Assembly: GCA_023411035.1 (NCBI GenBank)
Contig: JAEYPE010000093.1
Span: 1 to 24,157 of the forward strand
Direction: 5' to 3'
DNA: 24,157 bases
Source: Pseudomonadota bacterium
GTDB lineage: Bacteria > Pseudomonadota > Alphaproteobacteria > Azospirillales > Azospirillaceae
In this document: positions 1 to 7,046 of the stretch, one piece after another
Position numbering within the stretch: the first letter of the stretch is position 1
Layout: the number at the start of each line of letters is the position of its first letter
Made by a program: the position numbers and the translations under genes
The notes under the pieces: model-generated
Database searches by the model: none
What the model was told of the DNA's origin: nothing
What the model saw: only the letters and a program-made list of their open reading frames with translations

Positions 1-354
1 GGCCTGCGGTGCCGGTGCCGGAGCGGACACCGCCGGGGCCGGAGCCGCGGCGGGCGCCGCCGCCGGAGCGGGAGCCGGGGCAGCGGCCTTGTTCAGCGCG
101 TTGTCGTCCTCGCCCTCTTCCAGCAGCACGGCGATCGGGGTGTTCACCGCGACGCCCTGCGTGCCGGCCTGCACGAGGATTTTGCCGAGACGGCCTTCGT
201 CCGCCGCCTCGACCTCCATGGTGGCCTTGTCGGTTTCGATCTCGGCGATCACGTCGCCGGACTTCACCGCGTCGCCTTCCTTCTTCAGCCACTTGGCGAG
301 GTTGCCCTCGGTCATCGTGGGGGAGAGGGCGGGCATCAGAATCTGGATGGTCAT
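1..354 (-). CDS. pdhC: Pyruvate dehydrogenase E2 (dihydrolipoamide acetyltransferase), N-terminal part, cut by window edge
   Basis: E2 is the core of the pyruvate dehydrogenase complex and moves the acetyl group from E1 to CoA on a swinging lipoyl arm. Only the first 118 codons lie in the window. Residues 1 to about 80 form a biotinyl/lipoyl domain with the lipoylation motif ETDKATME; K43 is the lipoyl lysine. An Ala-Pro-rich hinge follows, as expected before the peripheral-subunit-binding domain, which lies outside. The ATG (354-352) has a strong Shine-Dalgarno, AAGGAGGG, that overlaps the stop codon of pdhB 13 bp upstream, so the two genes are probably translationally coupled. The lipoyl domain is very like the one at the start of pdhB. 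The alternative, E2 of another 2-oxoacid dehydrogenase, is unlikely directly after pdhA and pdhB. Confidence 0.93.
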   Translation of the reverse strand, partial: MTIQILMPALSPTMTEGNLAKWLKKEGDAVKSGDVIAEIETDKATMEVEAADEGRLGKILVQAGTQGVAVNTPIAVLLEEGEDDNALNKAAAPAPAPAAAPAAAPAPAVSAPAPAPQA

Positions 355-367
355 TCGCTCGCCCTCC

Positions 368-1765
368 TTACTTGCGGTAACAGGCCTTCTTCGCCGCTTC
401 CGCGATGCGGTCCGGCGAAGGAAGAACGAGCTTTTCCAGGTTCGCCGCGTAGGGCATCGGCACGTCGAGGCCGGTCACGCGGATCACCGGGGCGTCCAGA
501 TAGTCGAAGGCGTGCTCCATCATCAGGGCCGACAGCTCGGCGCCGATGCCGCAGGTCGGCCAGGCCTCCTCGACGGTGACGAGGCGGTTGGTCTTCTTGA
601 CGGAGTTGACGATGGTTTCGGTGTCGAGCGGACGGATCGTGCGCAGGTCGATGACCTCGGCGCTGATGCCCTCCTTCTCCAACAGCTCCGCGGCGGCGAG
701 CGCGTAGCTGACCATCAGCGAATGGGCGGTGATGGTCACGTCCGTGCCGGCGCGGCGGATCTTGGCGCGCCCGATCGGAACGATGAAGTCCTCGCTCTCC
801 GGCACCTCGAAGGACTGGCCGTAGAGGATCTCGTTCTCAAGGAAGATGACCGGGTTCGGATCGCGGATGGCCGACTTCATCAGGCCCTTGAAGTCCGAGG
901 CGCTGTAGGGCGCCACCACCTTCAGGCCCGGAACGCTGGCGTACCAGGGGGTGAAGTCCTGGCTGTGCTGCGCGGCGACGCGGGCGGCGGCGCCGTTGGG
1001 GCCGCGGAACACGATCGGGCAGCCCATCTGGCCGCCAGACATGTAGAGCGTCTTGGCGGCGGAGTTCACGATGTGGTCGATGGCCTGCATCGCGAAGTTG
1101 AAGGTCATGAACTCCACGATCGGGCGCAGGCCGCGGAAGGCCGCACCGACGCCCAGGCCGGCGAAGCCGATCTCGGTGATCGGCGTGTCGATGACGCGGT
1201 CGGCGCCGAATTCCTGGAGCAGGCCCTGCGACACCTTGTAGGCGCCCTGGTACTGCGCGACCTCCTCGCCCATCAGGAAGACGGTCGGGTCGCGGCGCAT
1301 CTCCTCCGCCATGGCGTCGCGCAGCGCTTCGCGGACGGTCTTCTTCACCGTCTTGTCGAAGAACCTGTCCTCGTCGGAGGCCGGCGGGGCGGCGGACGGA
1401 CCCGTGGACGGGCCGGTCGGCAGGGTGGCCGGGGCGTGGGCGCCCGTGTCCTGCACCACCGGCTCGGCGGCGACCTTCGGCGCCGGCGCCGGGGAGCCGG
1501 ACACGGCGTCGGTCACGCTCTCGCCCTCGCCGAGGATCACGGCGATGGGGGTGTTCACGGCGACGTTCTCGGTGCCCTCGGCGACCAGGATCTTGCCGAT
1601 GCGGCCTTCGTCCACCGCCTCGACCTCCATGGTCGCCTTGTCGGTCTCGATCTCGGCGAGCACGTCGCCGGACTTGACCTCGTCACCTTCCTTCTTGACC
1701 CACTTCGCCAGCTTGCCCTCGGTCATGGTGGGCGACAGCGCCGGCATCAGCACTTCGATCGGCAT
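368..1765 (-). CDS. pdhB: Pyruvate dehydrogenase E1 component subunit beta, with N-terminal lipoyl domain
   Basis: With E1-alpha it decarboxylates pyruvate on thiamine diphosphate (ThDP) and reductively acetylates lipoyl groups. The 465-residue protein has an N-terminal lipoyl domain (residues 1 to about 82, lipoyl lysine K43 in ETDKATME), an Ala/Pro/Ser linker (about 90-130), then the transketolase pyrimidine-binding domain (about 138-310) and the C-terminal domain. The TEIGFAGLGVGAA stretch holds the conserved Glu (E198) that activates ThDP. E1-beta is about 330 residues in most bacteria; the extra length here is the lipoyl domain, a known trait of alphaproteobacterial enzymes. The ATG is preceded by GGAGG at suitable distance. 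It is the middle gene of pdhA-pdhB-pdhC, 78 bp after pdhA and 13 bp before pdhC. Confidence 0.97.
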   Translation of the reverse strand: MPIEVLMPALSPTMTEGKLAKWVKKEGDEVKSGDVLAEIETDKATMEVEAVDEGRIGKILVAEGTENVAVNTPIAVILGEGESVTDAVSGSPAPAPKVAAEPVVQDTGAHAPATLPTGPSTGPSAAPPASDEDRFFDKTVKKTVREALRDAMAEEMRRDPTVFLMGEEVAQYQGAYKVSQGLLQEFGADRVIDTPITEIGFAGLGVGAAFRGLRPIVEFMTFNFAMQAIDHIVNSAAKTLYMSGGQMGCPIVFRGPNGAAARVAAQHSQDFTPWYASVPGLKVVAPYSASDFKGLMKSAIRDPNPVIFLENEILYGQSFEVPESEDFIVPIGRAKIRRAGTDVTITAHSLMVSYALAAAELLEKEGISAEVIDLRTIRPLDTETIVNSVKKTNRLVTVEEAWPTCGIGAELSALMMEHAFDYLDAPVIRVTGLDVPMPYAANLEKLVLPSPDRIAEAAKKACYRK

Positions 1766-1843
1766 TCCTCAACCTCCGGCGGCGCGGGTTCACCGGAAGG
1801 CGATGCCTCCGGCCCTTGGCGCCGCTCCTGCTTATCGTTGTCG

Positions 1844-2860
1844 TCAGGCTTCGATCAGAACGTCGGTCCACAGTTCCGCCGGATCGGGCTCGGGGCTCTG
1901 CTGCGAGAATTCCGCGGCCTCGGTCACCACGGCCTTGACCTCGCGGTCGATCTCCTTGAGCTGGTCCTCGGTCACGTAAGCGCCTTCCAGCAGGACCCGC
2001 TTCAGATTGTCGATCGGATCGGACTCGCTCCGCATCTTCTCGACCTCCTCCTTGGTCCGGTACTTGGCCGGGTCGGACATCGAGTGGCCGCGGTAGCGGT
2101 AGGTCTTCATTTCCAGGATGACCGGGCCGTTGCCGGCGCGGATGTAGTCCACCCACTTGTCGGCGGCCTCGCGGACCTCCAGGACGTCCATGCCGTTGAC
2201 CTGATGGCCCGGAATGCCGTACGCGGCGCCGCGCTGGTGCAGTTCGCCCGCCGATGCGCGCTCCTGCGAGGTGCCCATGGCGTACTTGTTGTTCTCGATC
2301 ACGTAGAGCACCGGCAGCTTCCACAGCGCCGCCATGTTGAAGCTCTCGTAAACCTGGCCCTGGTTGATGGCGCCGTCGCCGCAATAGACCGCGGCGAGGC
2401 CATCGTCCTTGTTGTACTTGTGCGCGAAGGCCAGACCGGTGCCCAGCGGAACCTGCGCGCCGACGATGCCGTGGCCGCCGTAGAAATTCTTCTCGCGGCT
2501 GAACATGTGCATCGAGCCGCCCTTGCCCTTGGAGTAGCCCCCGCGGCGGCCGGTCAGCTCCGCCATCACGCCCTTCGGGTCCATGCCGCAGGCCAGCATG
2601 TGGCCGTGGTCACGGTAGCTGGTGATGACGTCGTCGTTGTCCTTCAGCGCGGCCTGGATGCCGACCACAACGGCTTCCTGGCCGATGTAGAGGTGGCAGA
2701 AACCGCCGATGAGGCCCATGCCGTAGAGCTGGCCCGCCTTCTCCTCGAAGCGGCGGATCAGCAGCATTTCACGGTAGAACTTGATCATTTCATCGGCCGA
2801 AGCGGCCTGCTTCGGCGCGGATTCAGTCTGCGCCTTCGGACGGCGTCGTGATGCGGCCAT
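1844..2860 (-). CDS. pdhA: Pyruvate dehydrogenase E1 component subunit alpha
   Basis: Thiamine-diphosphate subunit of pyruvate dehydrogenase, linking glycolysis to the TCA cycle in the cytoplasm. The 338-residue protein shows the ThDP/Mg motif: GDG at 161-163 and NN at 190-191. It also has the loop YRYRGHSMSDP (about 254-264), the region phosphorylated in mitochondrial enzymes; no PDH kinase is visible here, so that is only family knowledge. The frame stays open upstream to 2971. I chose the ATG at 2860 because GGGGAGG lies just before it and the protein then begins like its relatives, with a short basic, Ala-rich leader. A sigma70-like promoter and a leader hairpin lie upstream, so pdhABC probably has its own promoter in addition to any transcript from ftsB. 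Confidence 0.97.
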   Translation of the reverse strand: MAASRRRPKAQTESAPKQAASADEMIKFYREMLLIRRFEEKAGQLYGMGLIGGFCHLYIGQEAVVVGIQAALKDNDDVITSYRDHGHMLACGMDPKGVMAELTGRRGGYSKGKGGSMHMFSREKNFYGGHGIVGAQVPLGTGLAFAHKYNKDDGLAAVYCGDGAINQGQVYESFNMAALWKLPVLYVIENNKYAMGTSQERASAGELHQRGAAYGIPGHQVNGMDVLEVREAADKWVDYIRAGNGPVILEMKTYRYRGHSMSDPAKYRTKEEVEKMRSESDPIDNLKRVLLEGAYVTEDQLKEIDREVKAVVTEAAEFSQQSPEPDPAELWTDVLIEA

Positions 2861-2918
2861 GTTTCCTCCCCAGGGTTTATGCAGCGACGGCAAACGAACA
2901 GCTTCGGCTGCAGCACGT

Positions 2919-2941
2919 TGCGAGGGCATATTCCCCTCGCA
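2919..2941 (-). promoter_or_regulatory. Hairpin in the pdhA leader
   Basis: Perfect 8-bp inverted repeat, TGCGAGGG and CCCTCGCA on the minus strand, around a 7-nt loop. It lies between the predicted pdhA start site (about 2956) and the Shine-Dalgarno. No U-tract follows, so it is not a standard terminator; mRNA stabilisation or an operator are the alternatives. The structure is seen; the role is inferred. Confidence 0.5.
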
Positions 2942-2962
2942 CCGGAAGCGGATGCGGGGTGC

Positions 2963-2991
2963 ACAGTACACGACAAGCGCGTTCGACGCAA
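2963..2991 (-). promoter_or_regulatory. Candidate sigma70 promoter of pdhABC
   Basis: On the minus strand, TTGCGT (2991-2986), a 17-bp spacer and TACTGT (2968-2963). Both hexamers keep the most conserved positions and the spacing is optimal. The predicted start is near 2956, giving a leader of about 96 nt before the pdhA ATG. No direct evidence of transcription. Confidence 0.45.
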
Positions 2992-3020
2992 ATAACTGTT
3001 TTTAAACACGAAATTCGGCG

Positions 3021-3039
3021 TTAACCGAGTTTCGGTTAA
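3021..3039 (-). repeat. Inverted repeat over the ftsB stop codon
   Basis: Perfect 8-bp arms, TTAACCGA and TCGGTTAA, with a 3-bp centre; the ftsB stop codon (3038-3036) lies in one arm. Read on the minus strand it can form a tight hairpin at the end of ftsB, but no U-tract follows directly. It may be a weak terminator or 3'-end stabiliser between ftsB and the pdh promoter, or an operator. Confidence 0.4.
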
Positions 3040-3425
3040 TTCACTGATCTGGGCTGCTTCTCAGCGCTAGCATCATCCTCGTCCCGCACCGGGGGAAGCG
3101 CGATCATGACGTCGCGGGGCCCGGAAAGGTTCAGCATCGTGCGTGCGCGCTCGTCCAGCATGTCGCGGTCCAGATGGTCGCTGCGCATCAGTTGCGCGCG
3201 GCGGTCCATTCGCTCGCGCTCGGCCCGCACCTGATCCAGGACGGATTCCGCCGTGGCGATCTCCGCCTTCAGGTGATTCATGGCGAGCAGCCCGCGGTCT
3301 CCCTGGACGGCGTAATAGACGAAATAAGCAACGACGCAGGAGCCGATGGCCGGGCCGATGGCCTGGCGAAGGGCGCTTTTCGCCGCGCGTTTCAGCGAGT
3401 CGGTGAGGTTCAGAAGCATGGTCAT
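3036..3425 (-). CDS. ftsB: FtsB/DivIC-family septum formation initiator
   Basis: Small bitopic division protein of the FtsB/DivIC family, which with FtsL and FtsQ helps activate septal peptidoglycan synthesis. The 129-residue protein has a basic cytoplasmic N-terminus, one membrane segment (about residues 27-42, SCVVAYFVYYAVQGD region), then a heptad-like coiled coil (about 48-85) and the typical DERARTMLNLSGPRD segment near the end. Its place directly upstream of pdhA is typical of alphaproteobacteria, where eno-ftsB-pdhA order is common; eno is not seen in this window. ATG codons lie at 3425 and 3419 (MTML); neither has a clear Shine-Dalgarno, so the start is uncertain by two codons. A weak possible promoter, TTGACC-N17-TTCCAT, lies at 3463-3435 on the minus strand. 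Confidence 0.88.
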   Translation of the reverse strand: MTMLLNLTDSLKRAAKSALRQAIGPAIGSCVVAYFVYYAVQGDRGLLAMNHLKAEIATAESVLDQVRAERERMDRRAQLMRSDHLDRDMLDERARTMLNLSGPRDVMIALPPVRDEDDASAEKQPRSVN

Positions 3426-3558
3426 GGCGGCATGATGGAATCACACGCGATTCTTCGGGTCAAACGGAAAAGAAGAAATTCGGAAGAATTCACCAAGCCA
3501 TGCTCTTTGCGCCACCGAGTAATAGACGGGCTACTCCCCCAACGAACGTCTTACCAGG

Positions 3559-3586
3559 CGCAACCTCCGAAAGAACGCAGGTTGCG
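3559..3586 (-). terminator. Possible hairpin terminator after the thioesterase gene
   Basis: Arms CGCAACCT and AGGTTGCG (8 bp, perfect) with a 12-nt loop, starting 5 bp beyond the stop codon of the minus-strand thioesterase gene. The position suits a terminator, but no run of U follows, so it may be Rho-dependent or only a stabilising stem. Confidence 0.35.
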
Positions 3587-3591
3587 GCGCA

Positions 3592-4008
3592 TCACTCCGG
3601 CGGAACTTCGCGCGGCCGGCGGTCGTCTCCGATGGCGACGTAGGTGAAGACGCCTTCCGTCACCTTGATGGCATCCCCCGCGCCGCGCTGGCGGCGCACC
3701 CAGGTTTCGACCCGGACGCGGATGGAGGTACGGCCCACCTTCTCCACATGGGCAAAGCAGCTCACCTCGTCGCCGACATAGACCGGTTTGTGGAAGGTCA
3801 TCGCCTCGACCCCCACCGTCGCCACGCGCCCGCCGGCGCGCCGCAGGGCGGCCACGCCGCCGGCCAGATCCATCTGCGCCAGCAGCCAGCCGCCGAAAAT
3901 GTCACCGTTGGGGTTTGTGTCCGCCGGCATGGCGATGGTGCGCAGGGCCGGCCCCCGGTCCATGTCCGGGTGGGCCGCATTGTCGTCGGTGCGCGTGCCG
4001 TCGCTCAT
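3592..4008 (-). CDS. YciA-type hotdog-fold acyl-CoA thioesterase
   Basis: Predicted cytoplasmic acyl-CoA hydrolase of the YciA/BFIT hotdog family. The 138-residue protein carries the family signature MPADTNPNGDIFGGWLLAQM (residues 27-46), with D36 in the catalytic NGDIFGG turn, then a beta-strand-rich half with FHKPVYVGDEV. Length fits a single hotdog domain. The frame is open upstream to 4173, but the ATG at 4008 is supported by GGGAGGAACG directly before it and by homology beginning soon after. It is divergent from parE across 133 bp; a minus-strand TATACT (4086-4081) could be its -10 element, with no clear -35. Its acyl-CoA substrate cannot be read from sequence. Confidence 0.9.
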   Translation of the reverse strand: MSDGTRTDDNAAHPDMDRGPALRTIAMPADTNPNGDIFGGWLLAQMDLAGGVAALRRAGGRVATVGVEAMTFHKPVYVGDEVSCFAHVEKVGRTSIRVRVETWVRRQRGAGDAIKVTEGVFTYVAIGDDRRPREVPPE

Positions 4009-4105
4009 CGTTCCTCCCGCCGTCGTTTCTCTCGGGGCCTCCCGGAGTCGAAAAACCATCTCACAAAATATGGTGCGGAGAGTATATAGGAGCCACCGCA
4101 TGCGC

Positions 4106-4134
4106 TTGCGCAGCCCTGACGAAATTCCTATAAC
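4106..4134 (+). promoter_or_regulatory. Strong candidate parE promoter giving a near-leaderless mRNA
   Basis: TTGCGC (4106-4111), exactly 17 bp, then TATAAC (4129-4134). A start 6-8 nt past the -10 falls at 4140-4142, on or next to the A of the parE ATG (4142). The -35 sits in a 12-bp inverted repeat, TGCGC-TT-GCGCA (4101-4112), that could be an operator. parE has no Shine-Dalgarno, which agrees with leaderless initiation. Confidence 0.55.
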
Positions 4135-4141
4135 TGGGGCC

Positions 4142-6130
4142 ATGAGCGATCTTTTCGAGAACACGGCGCCCAAGGCCGAGACCTATTCCGCCCAGGATAT
4201 CGAAGTTCTGGAGGGGCTTGAGCCCGTCCGCCGGCGCCCCGGCATGTACATCGGCGGCACCGACGACCGGGCGCTGCACCATCTGGTGGCCGAGGTTCTG
4301 GACAACGCCATGGACGAGGCGGTGGCCGGCCACGCCAGCCGCATCGACCTGGAGCTGACCGCCGACGGCACGGTGGTGGTGCGCGACAACGGGCGCGGCA
4401 TCCCCATCGACGACCACCCGAAATACCCCGGCAAGTCGGCTTTGGAGGTCATCCTCACGACCCTGCATTCGGGCGGCAAGTTCTCCAACAAGATCTACCA
4501 GACCTCGGGCGGCCTGCACGGCGTGGGTCTGTCCGTGGTGAACGCCCTGTCCGACCGGCTGACGGTGGAGGTGGCGCGCGAACGCCAGCTCTACGTGCAG
4601 CATTACAGCCGCGGTCTGCCGCAGGGACCGCTTGCCCGGCAGGGCGCGGCCAATCGCCGCGGCACCACCATCCGCTTCCACGCCGATCCGGAGATCTTCG
4701 GGGAAGCCGCCCATTTCGAGCCGCACCGGCTGTACCGGCTGGCCCGCTCCAAGGCTTATCTCTACCGGGGCGTGGAAATCCGCTGGAGCTGCGACCCGGC
4801 CCTTCTGTCGGCGGAGTCCACCACCCCGGCGCAGGAGACGCTGCATTTCCCCGGCGGCCTGCTCGACTACCTGAACGCCGCGCTGAAGGAACGGCGGACG
4901 CTGACGCCCCTGCCCTTCTCCGGCGCGCTGGACTTCCCGAACCAGCAGGGCCGCGTGGAATGGGCCATCGCCTGGCCGGAGGATGACGAGGGCTTCTCCC
5001 ACACCTACTGCAACACCGTGCCCACCCCGCAGGGCGGCACGCACGAGGCGGGCCTGCGCGCCGCGCTGACCCGCGGCCTGAAGGGCTATGGCGAGCTGAC
5101 CAACAACAAGCGCGCCGCCCAGGTCACCGCGGACGACGTGATGGGCGACGCCTGCATTCTGCTGTCGGTCTTCATCCGCGAGCCGCATTTCCAGGGACAG
5201 ACCAAGGAGAAGCTGGTGACGGCGGAAGCCCACCGGCTGGTCGAGGCGGCGGTCAAGGATCACTTCGACCACTGGCTGTCCGGCGACCCGTCCTCGTCCA
5301 ACGCCCTTTTGGAACGGCTGATCGAGAAGGCGGAGGAGCGCGCCAAGCGCAAGCAGTCCAAGGAGATGGGGCGCAAGACCGCGACCCGCCGCCTGCGCCT
5401 GCCCGGTAAGCTGGCCGACTGCTCCCGCAATTCGCCGGAAGGGACGGAAATCTTCCTGGTGGAGGGCGATTCCGCGGGCGGCTCCGCCAAGCAGGCGCGC
5501 AACCGCGAAACCCAGGCCATCCTGCCGCTGCGCGGCAAGATCCTGAACGTCGCCTCGGCCTCCGCCGACAAGATGAAGGCGAACCAGGAGCTGAACGACC
5601 TCACCCAGGCGCTCGGCTGCGGCGTGGGCAAGGACTTCTCCAGCGACAAGCTGCGCTACGAGCGGGTCATCATCATGACCGACGCGGACGTGGACGGCGC
5701 GCACATCGCCTCGCTGCTGATGACCTTTTTCTACCGGGAGATGGGCGGGCTGATCCAGAACGGGCATCTGTATCTGGCCCTGCCGCCGCTCTACCGCATC
5801 AGCCACGGCGCCAAGTCCGTCTACGCCCGCGACGACGCGCACAAGGACCAACTCCTGAACAGGATGTTCAAGGGCAAGAAGGTGGAGATCAGCCGCTTCA
5901 AGGGCTTGGGTGAGATGATGCCGGCGCAGCTCCGCGAAACCACCATGGACCCGGCCAAGCGCACGCTGCTGCGCGTCGTCGTTCCAAACGCCGCCGATCC
6001 GGAGCAGGCGGAGGACGTCAAGGCCACCCGGTCCCGCGTGGAGGAGCTGATGGGCCGCCGTCCGGAACTGCGGTTCCAGTTCATCCAGGAGAACGCGAAG
6101 TTCGTCCGGGTCGACGACATCGACGTGTAG
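4142..6130 (+). CDS. parE: DNA topoisomerase IV subunit B
   Basis: ATPase subunit of topoisomerase IV, which with ParC decatenates daughter chromosomes. The 662-residue protein has the GHKL ATPase motifs in order: E51/N55 in AEVLDNAMDEA, DNGRGIP (82-88) and GGLHGVGLSVVNALS (about 123-137). The TOPRIM domain follows with EGDSAGG (441-447) and DADVDGAH (from 514), then the QTKEKL-type and C-terminal gyrase B segments. Length of about 660 residues and the GGSAKQARNRETQAILPLRGK wording, seen across 445-465, point to ParE rather than the roughly 800-residue GyrB. The frame is open upstream to 3788, but the ATG at 4142 matches the family start and the promoter. No Shine-Dalgarno is visible. parC is not in the window. 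Confidence 0.96.
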   Translation: MSDLFENTAPKAETYSAQDIEVLEGLEPVRRRPGMYIGGTDDRALHHLVAEVLDNAMDEAVAGHASRIDLELTADGTVVVRDNGRGIPIDDHPKYPGKSALEVILTTLHSGGKFSNKIYQTSGGLHGVGLSVVNALSDRLTVEVARERQLYVQHYSRGLPQGPLARQGAANRRGTTIRFHADPEIFGEAAHFEPHRLYRLARSKAYLYRGVEIRWSCDPALLSAESTTPAQETLHFPGGLLDYLNAALKERRTLTPLPFSGALDFPNQQGRVEWAIAWPEDDEGFSHTYCNTVPTPQGGTHEAGLRAALTRGLKGYGELTNNKRAAQVTADDVMGDACILLSVFIREPHFQGQTKEKLVTAEAHRLVEAAVKDHFDHWLSGDPSSSNALLERLIEKAEERAKRKQSKEMGRKTATRRLRLPGKLADCSRNSPEGTEIFLVEGDSAGGSAKQARNRETQAILPLRGKILNVASASADKMKANQELNDLTQALGCGVGKDFSSDKLRYERVIIMTDADVDGAHIASLLMTFFYREMGGLIQNGHLYLALPPLYRISHGAKSVYARDDAHKDQLLNRMFKGKKVEISRFKGLGEMMPAQLRETTMDPAKRTLLRVVVPNAADPEQAEDVKATRSRVEELMGRRPELRFQFIQENAKFVRVDDIDV

Positions 6131-6150
6131 TCCGCCGCGGTGTAGGATCG

Positions 6151-6172
6151 GAAGCGTGCAAACAAACGCTTC
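6151..6172 (+). repeat. Hairpin between parE and the downstream gene
   Basis: Arms GAAGCGT (6151-6157) and ACGCTTC (6166-6172) around an 8-nt loop, 20 bp past the parE stop. GC-rich sequence follows rather than T, so termination is unlikely to be classical. It may end or stabilise the parE message, or sit in the leader of the next gene. Confidence 0.35.
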
Positions 6173-6186
6173 GGGGCCGCTGAAGG

Positions 6187-6951
6187 ATGACCATTGCGCC
6201 GACCCTCTACCAGACGGATCTTTTTCGCCCGACCTACCGCCCGTGGCGAGGCGACCGCTGGGAGCTTCTGCTCGCTCCGATGGTGTTTTGCAAGGGGTAC
6301 TGGAGCGACACGATGCTGGTCACCGACATGGCCGGGCTCATCCGCCATGACGACGACAAGCCACGGACCTGGATGTCCATCACTCCCATGGAGATCGAAA
6401 GCCAGGAGATCGGCTGCCGCTTCGCCACCGGTCACACGGTCGTGATGGGTATGGGCATGGGCTGGGCGGTCGCCAACACCGCGCTGCGGCCCGAGGTGAC
6501 CCGCGTGACGGTGATCGAGTTCGACCCGGAGGTGATCGCCGTGAACGCCGCCATGGACGTGCTGGGGCAGCTTCCGCCCGACGCCGCGGCCAAGGTGACG
6601 GTGATCCAGGGCGACGCCCTGAGCTATGCCCCCGACGAACCGGTGGACTTCCTGATGCCCGACATCTGGCAGCCGCTGTACGGCGACGGGAGGTTGGAGC
6701 AGGTCCGCCGCATGTGGGCGAACACGCGCGCCGCCCGCGTCTATTACTGGGGCCAGGAGATGGACATCGCCCACCGCGCCCGCCAACTCGGCCTGCCTCT
6801 GGACGGCCCGGCCGTCGCCCGCATCGTGGAGGAGATGGGCCTGCCGCTGATCGGCCCCGCGGAGGTCGCCAACTATCCGGAGCTGATCGAACGCGCCGCC
6901 CGGAACTGGCTGCGCGCCGACTGGACCCCGCCGGGATACATGGTCGGCTGA
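6187..6951 (+). CDS. SAM-binding, spermidine-synthase-like Rossmann protein of unknown substrate
   Basis: Predicted class I SAM-fold protein, nearest in look to spermidine-synthase-like methyltransferases. The 254-residue protein has a glycine-rich nucleotide-binding loop, VMGMGMGWAVANTAL (about residues 88-102), followed by an acidic residue ending the next strand (TVIEFDPEVIAVN), then QGDALSYAPDEPVDFLMPDIWQPLY. Order and spacing match motifs I, II and the post-II Asp of this fold. There is no catalytic Asp signature typical of true spermidine synthases that I can name with confidence, so the reaction is unknown. The ATG at 6187 has only GAAGG directly before it, so the start is uncertain; M32 (MVFCKGYW) is an alternative. 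It lies 56 bp after parE and may share its transcript. No signal peptide or membrane segment. Confidence 0.8.
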   Translation: MTIAPTLYQTDLFRPTYRPWRGDRWELLLAPMVFCKGYWSDTMLVTDMAGLIRHDDDKPRTWMSITPMEIESQEIGCRFATGHTVVMGMGMGWAVANTALRPEVTRVTVIEFDPEVIAVNAAMDVLGQLPPDAAAKVTVIQGDALSYAPDEPVDFLMPDIWQPLYGDGRLEQVRRMWANTRAARVYYWGQEMDIAHRARQLGLPLDGPAVARIVEEMGLPLIGPAEVANYPELIERAARNWLRADWTPPGYMVG

Positions 6952-7000
6952 TTGGTGGCCCTTCCGGGGGGATGGGCTTGCCGGTGACTCGACGATGGCC

Positions 7001-7027
7001 CATGATTGTTCACGTCCATGACCGTTC
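7001..7027 (+). repeat. Direct repeat upstream of the lipoprotein gene
   Basis: CATGATTGTTC (7001-7011) and CATGACCGTTC (7017-7027) match at 9 of 11 positions and start 16 bp apart, ending 19 bp before the next start codon. This could be a regulator-binding pair or chance; no clear promoter hexamers accompany it. Confidence 0.3.
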
Positions 7028-7046
7028 TTTTCAGCCCAGGCGAGCC

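Noticed and set aside
89..2851. A 920-codon open frame on the plus strand across the pdh genes
   Set aside because: It is antisense to three certain genes, its protein is a low-complexity Arg/His/Gly/Val mix, and such frames arise from high-GC third positions.
3426..3591. Possible small RNA or tRNA between ftsB and the thioesterase gene
   Set aside because: No cloverleaf or anticodon arm; only a short stem near the thioesterase stop is visible.
4061..5851. A 596-codon open frame antisense to parE
   Set aside because: Same cause: mirror of a strongly GC-biased gene, no domain, no start signal.
5821..6786. A 321-codon minus-strand frame over the end of parE and the next gene
   Set aside because: Crosses two supported genes and their intergenic hairpin; protein looks like a shadow.
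7001..7027. The direct repeat as the start of a CRISPR or larger repeat array
   Set aside because: Only two imperfect 11-bp copies, no third unit and no cas gene.
6714..7046. N-terminal extension of the lipoprotein gene into the upstream gene
   Set aside because: It would hide a good signal peptide and overlap the upstream gene by more than 200 bp.
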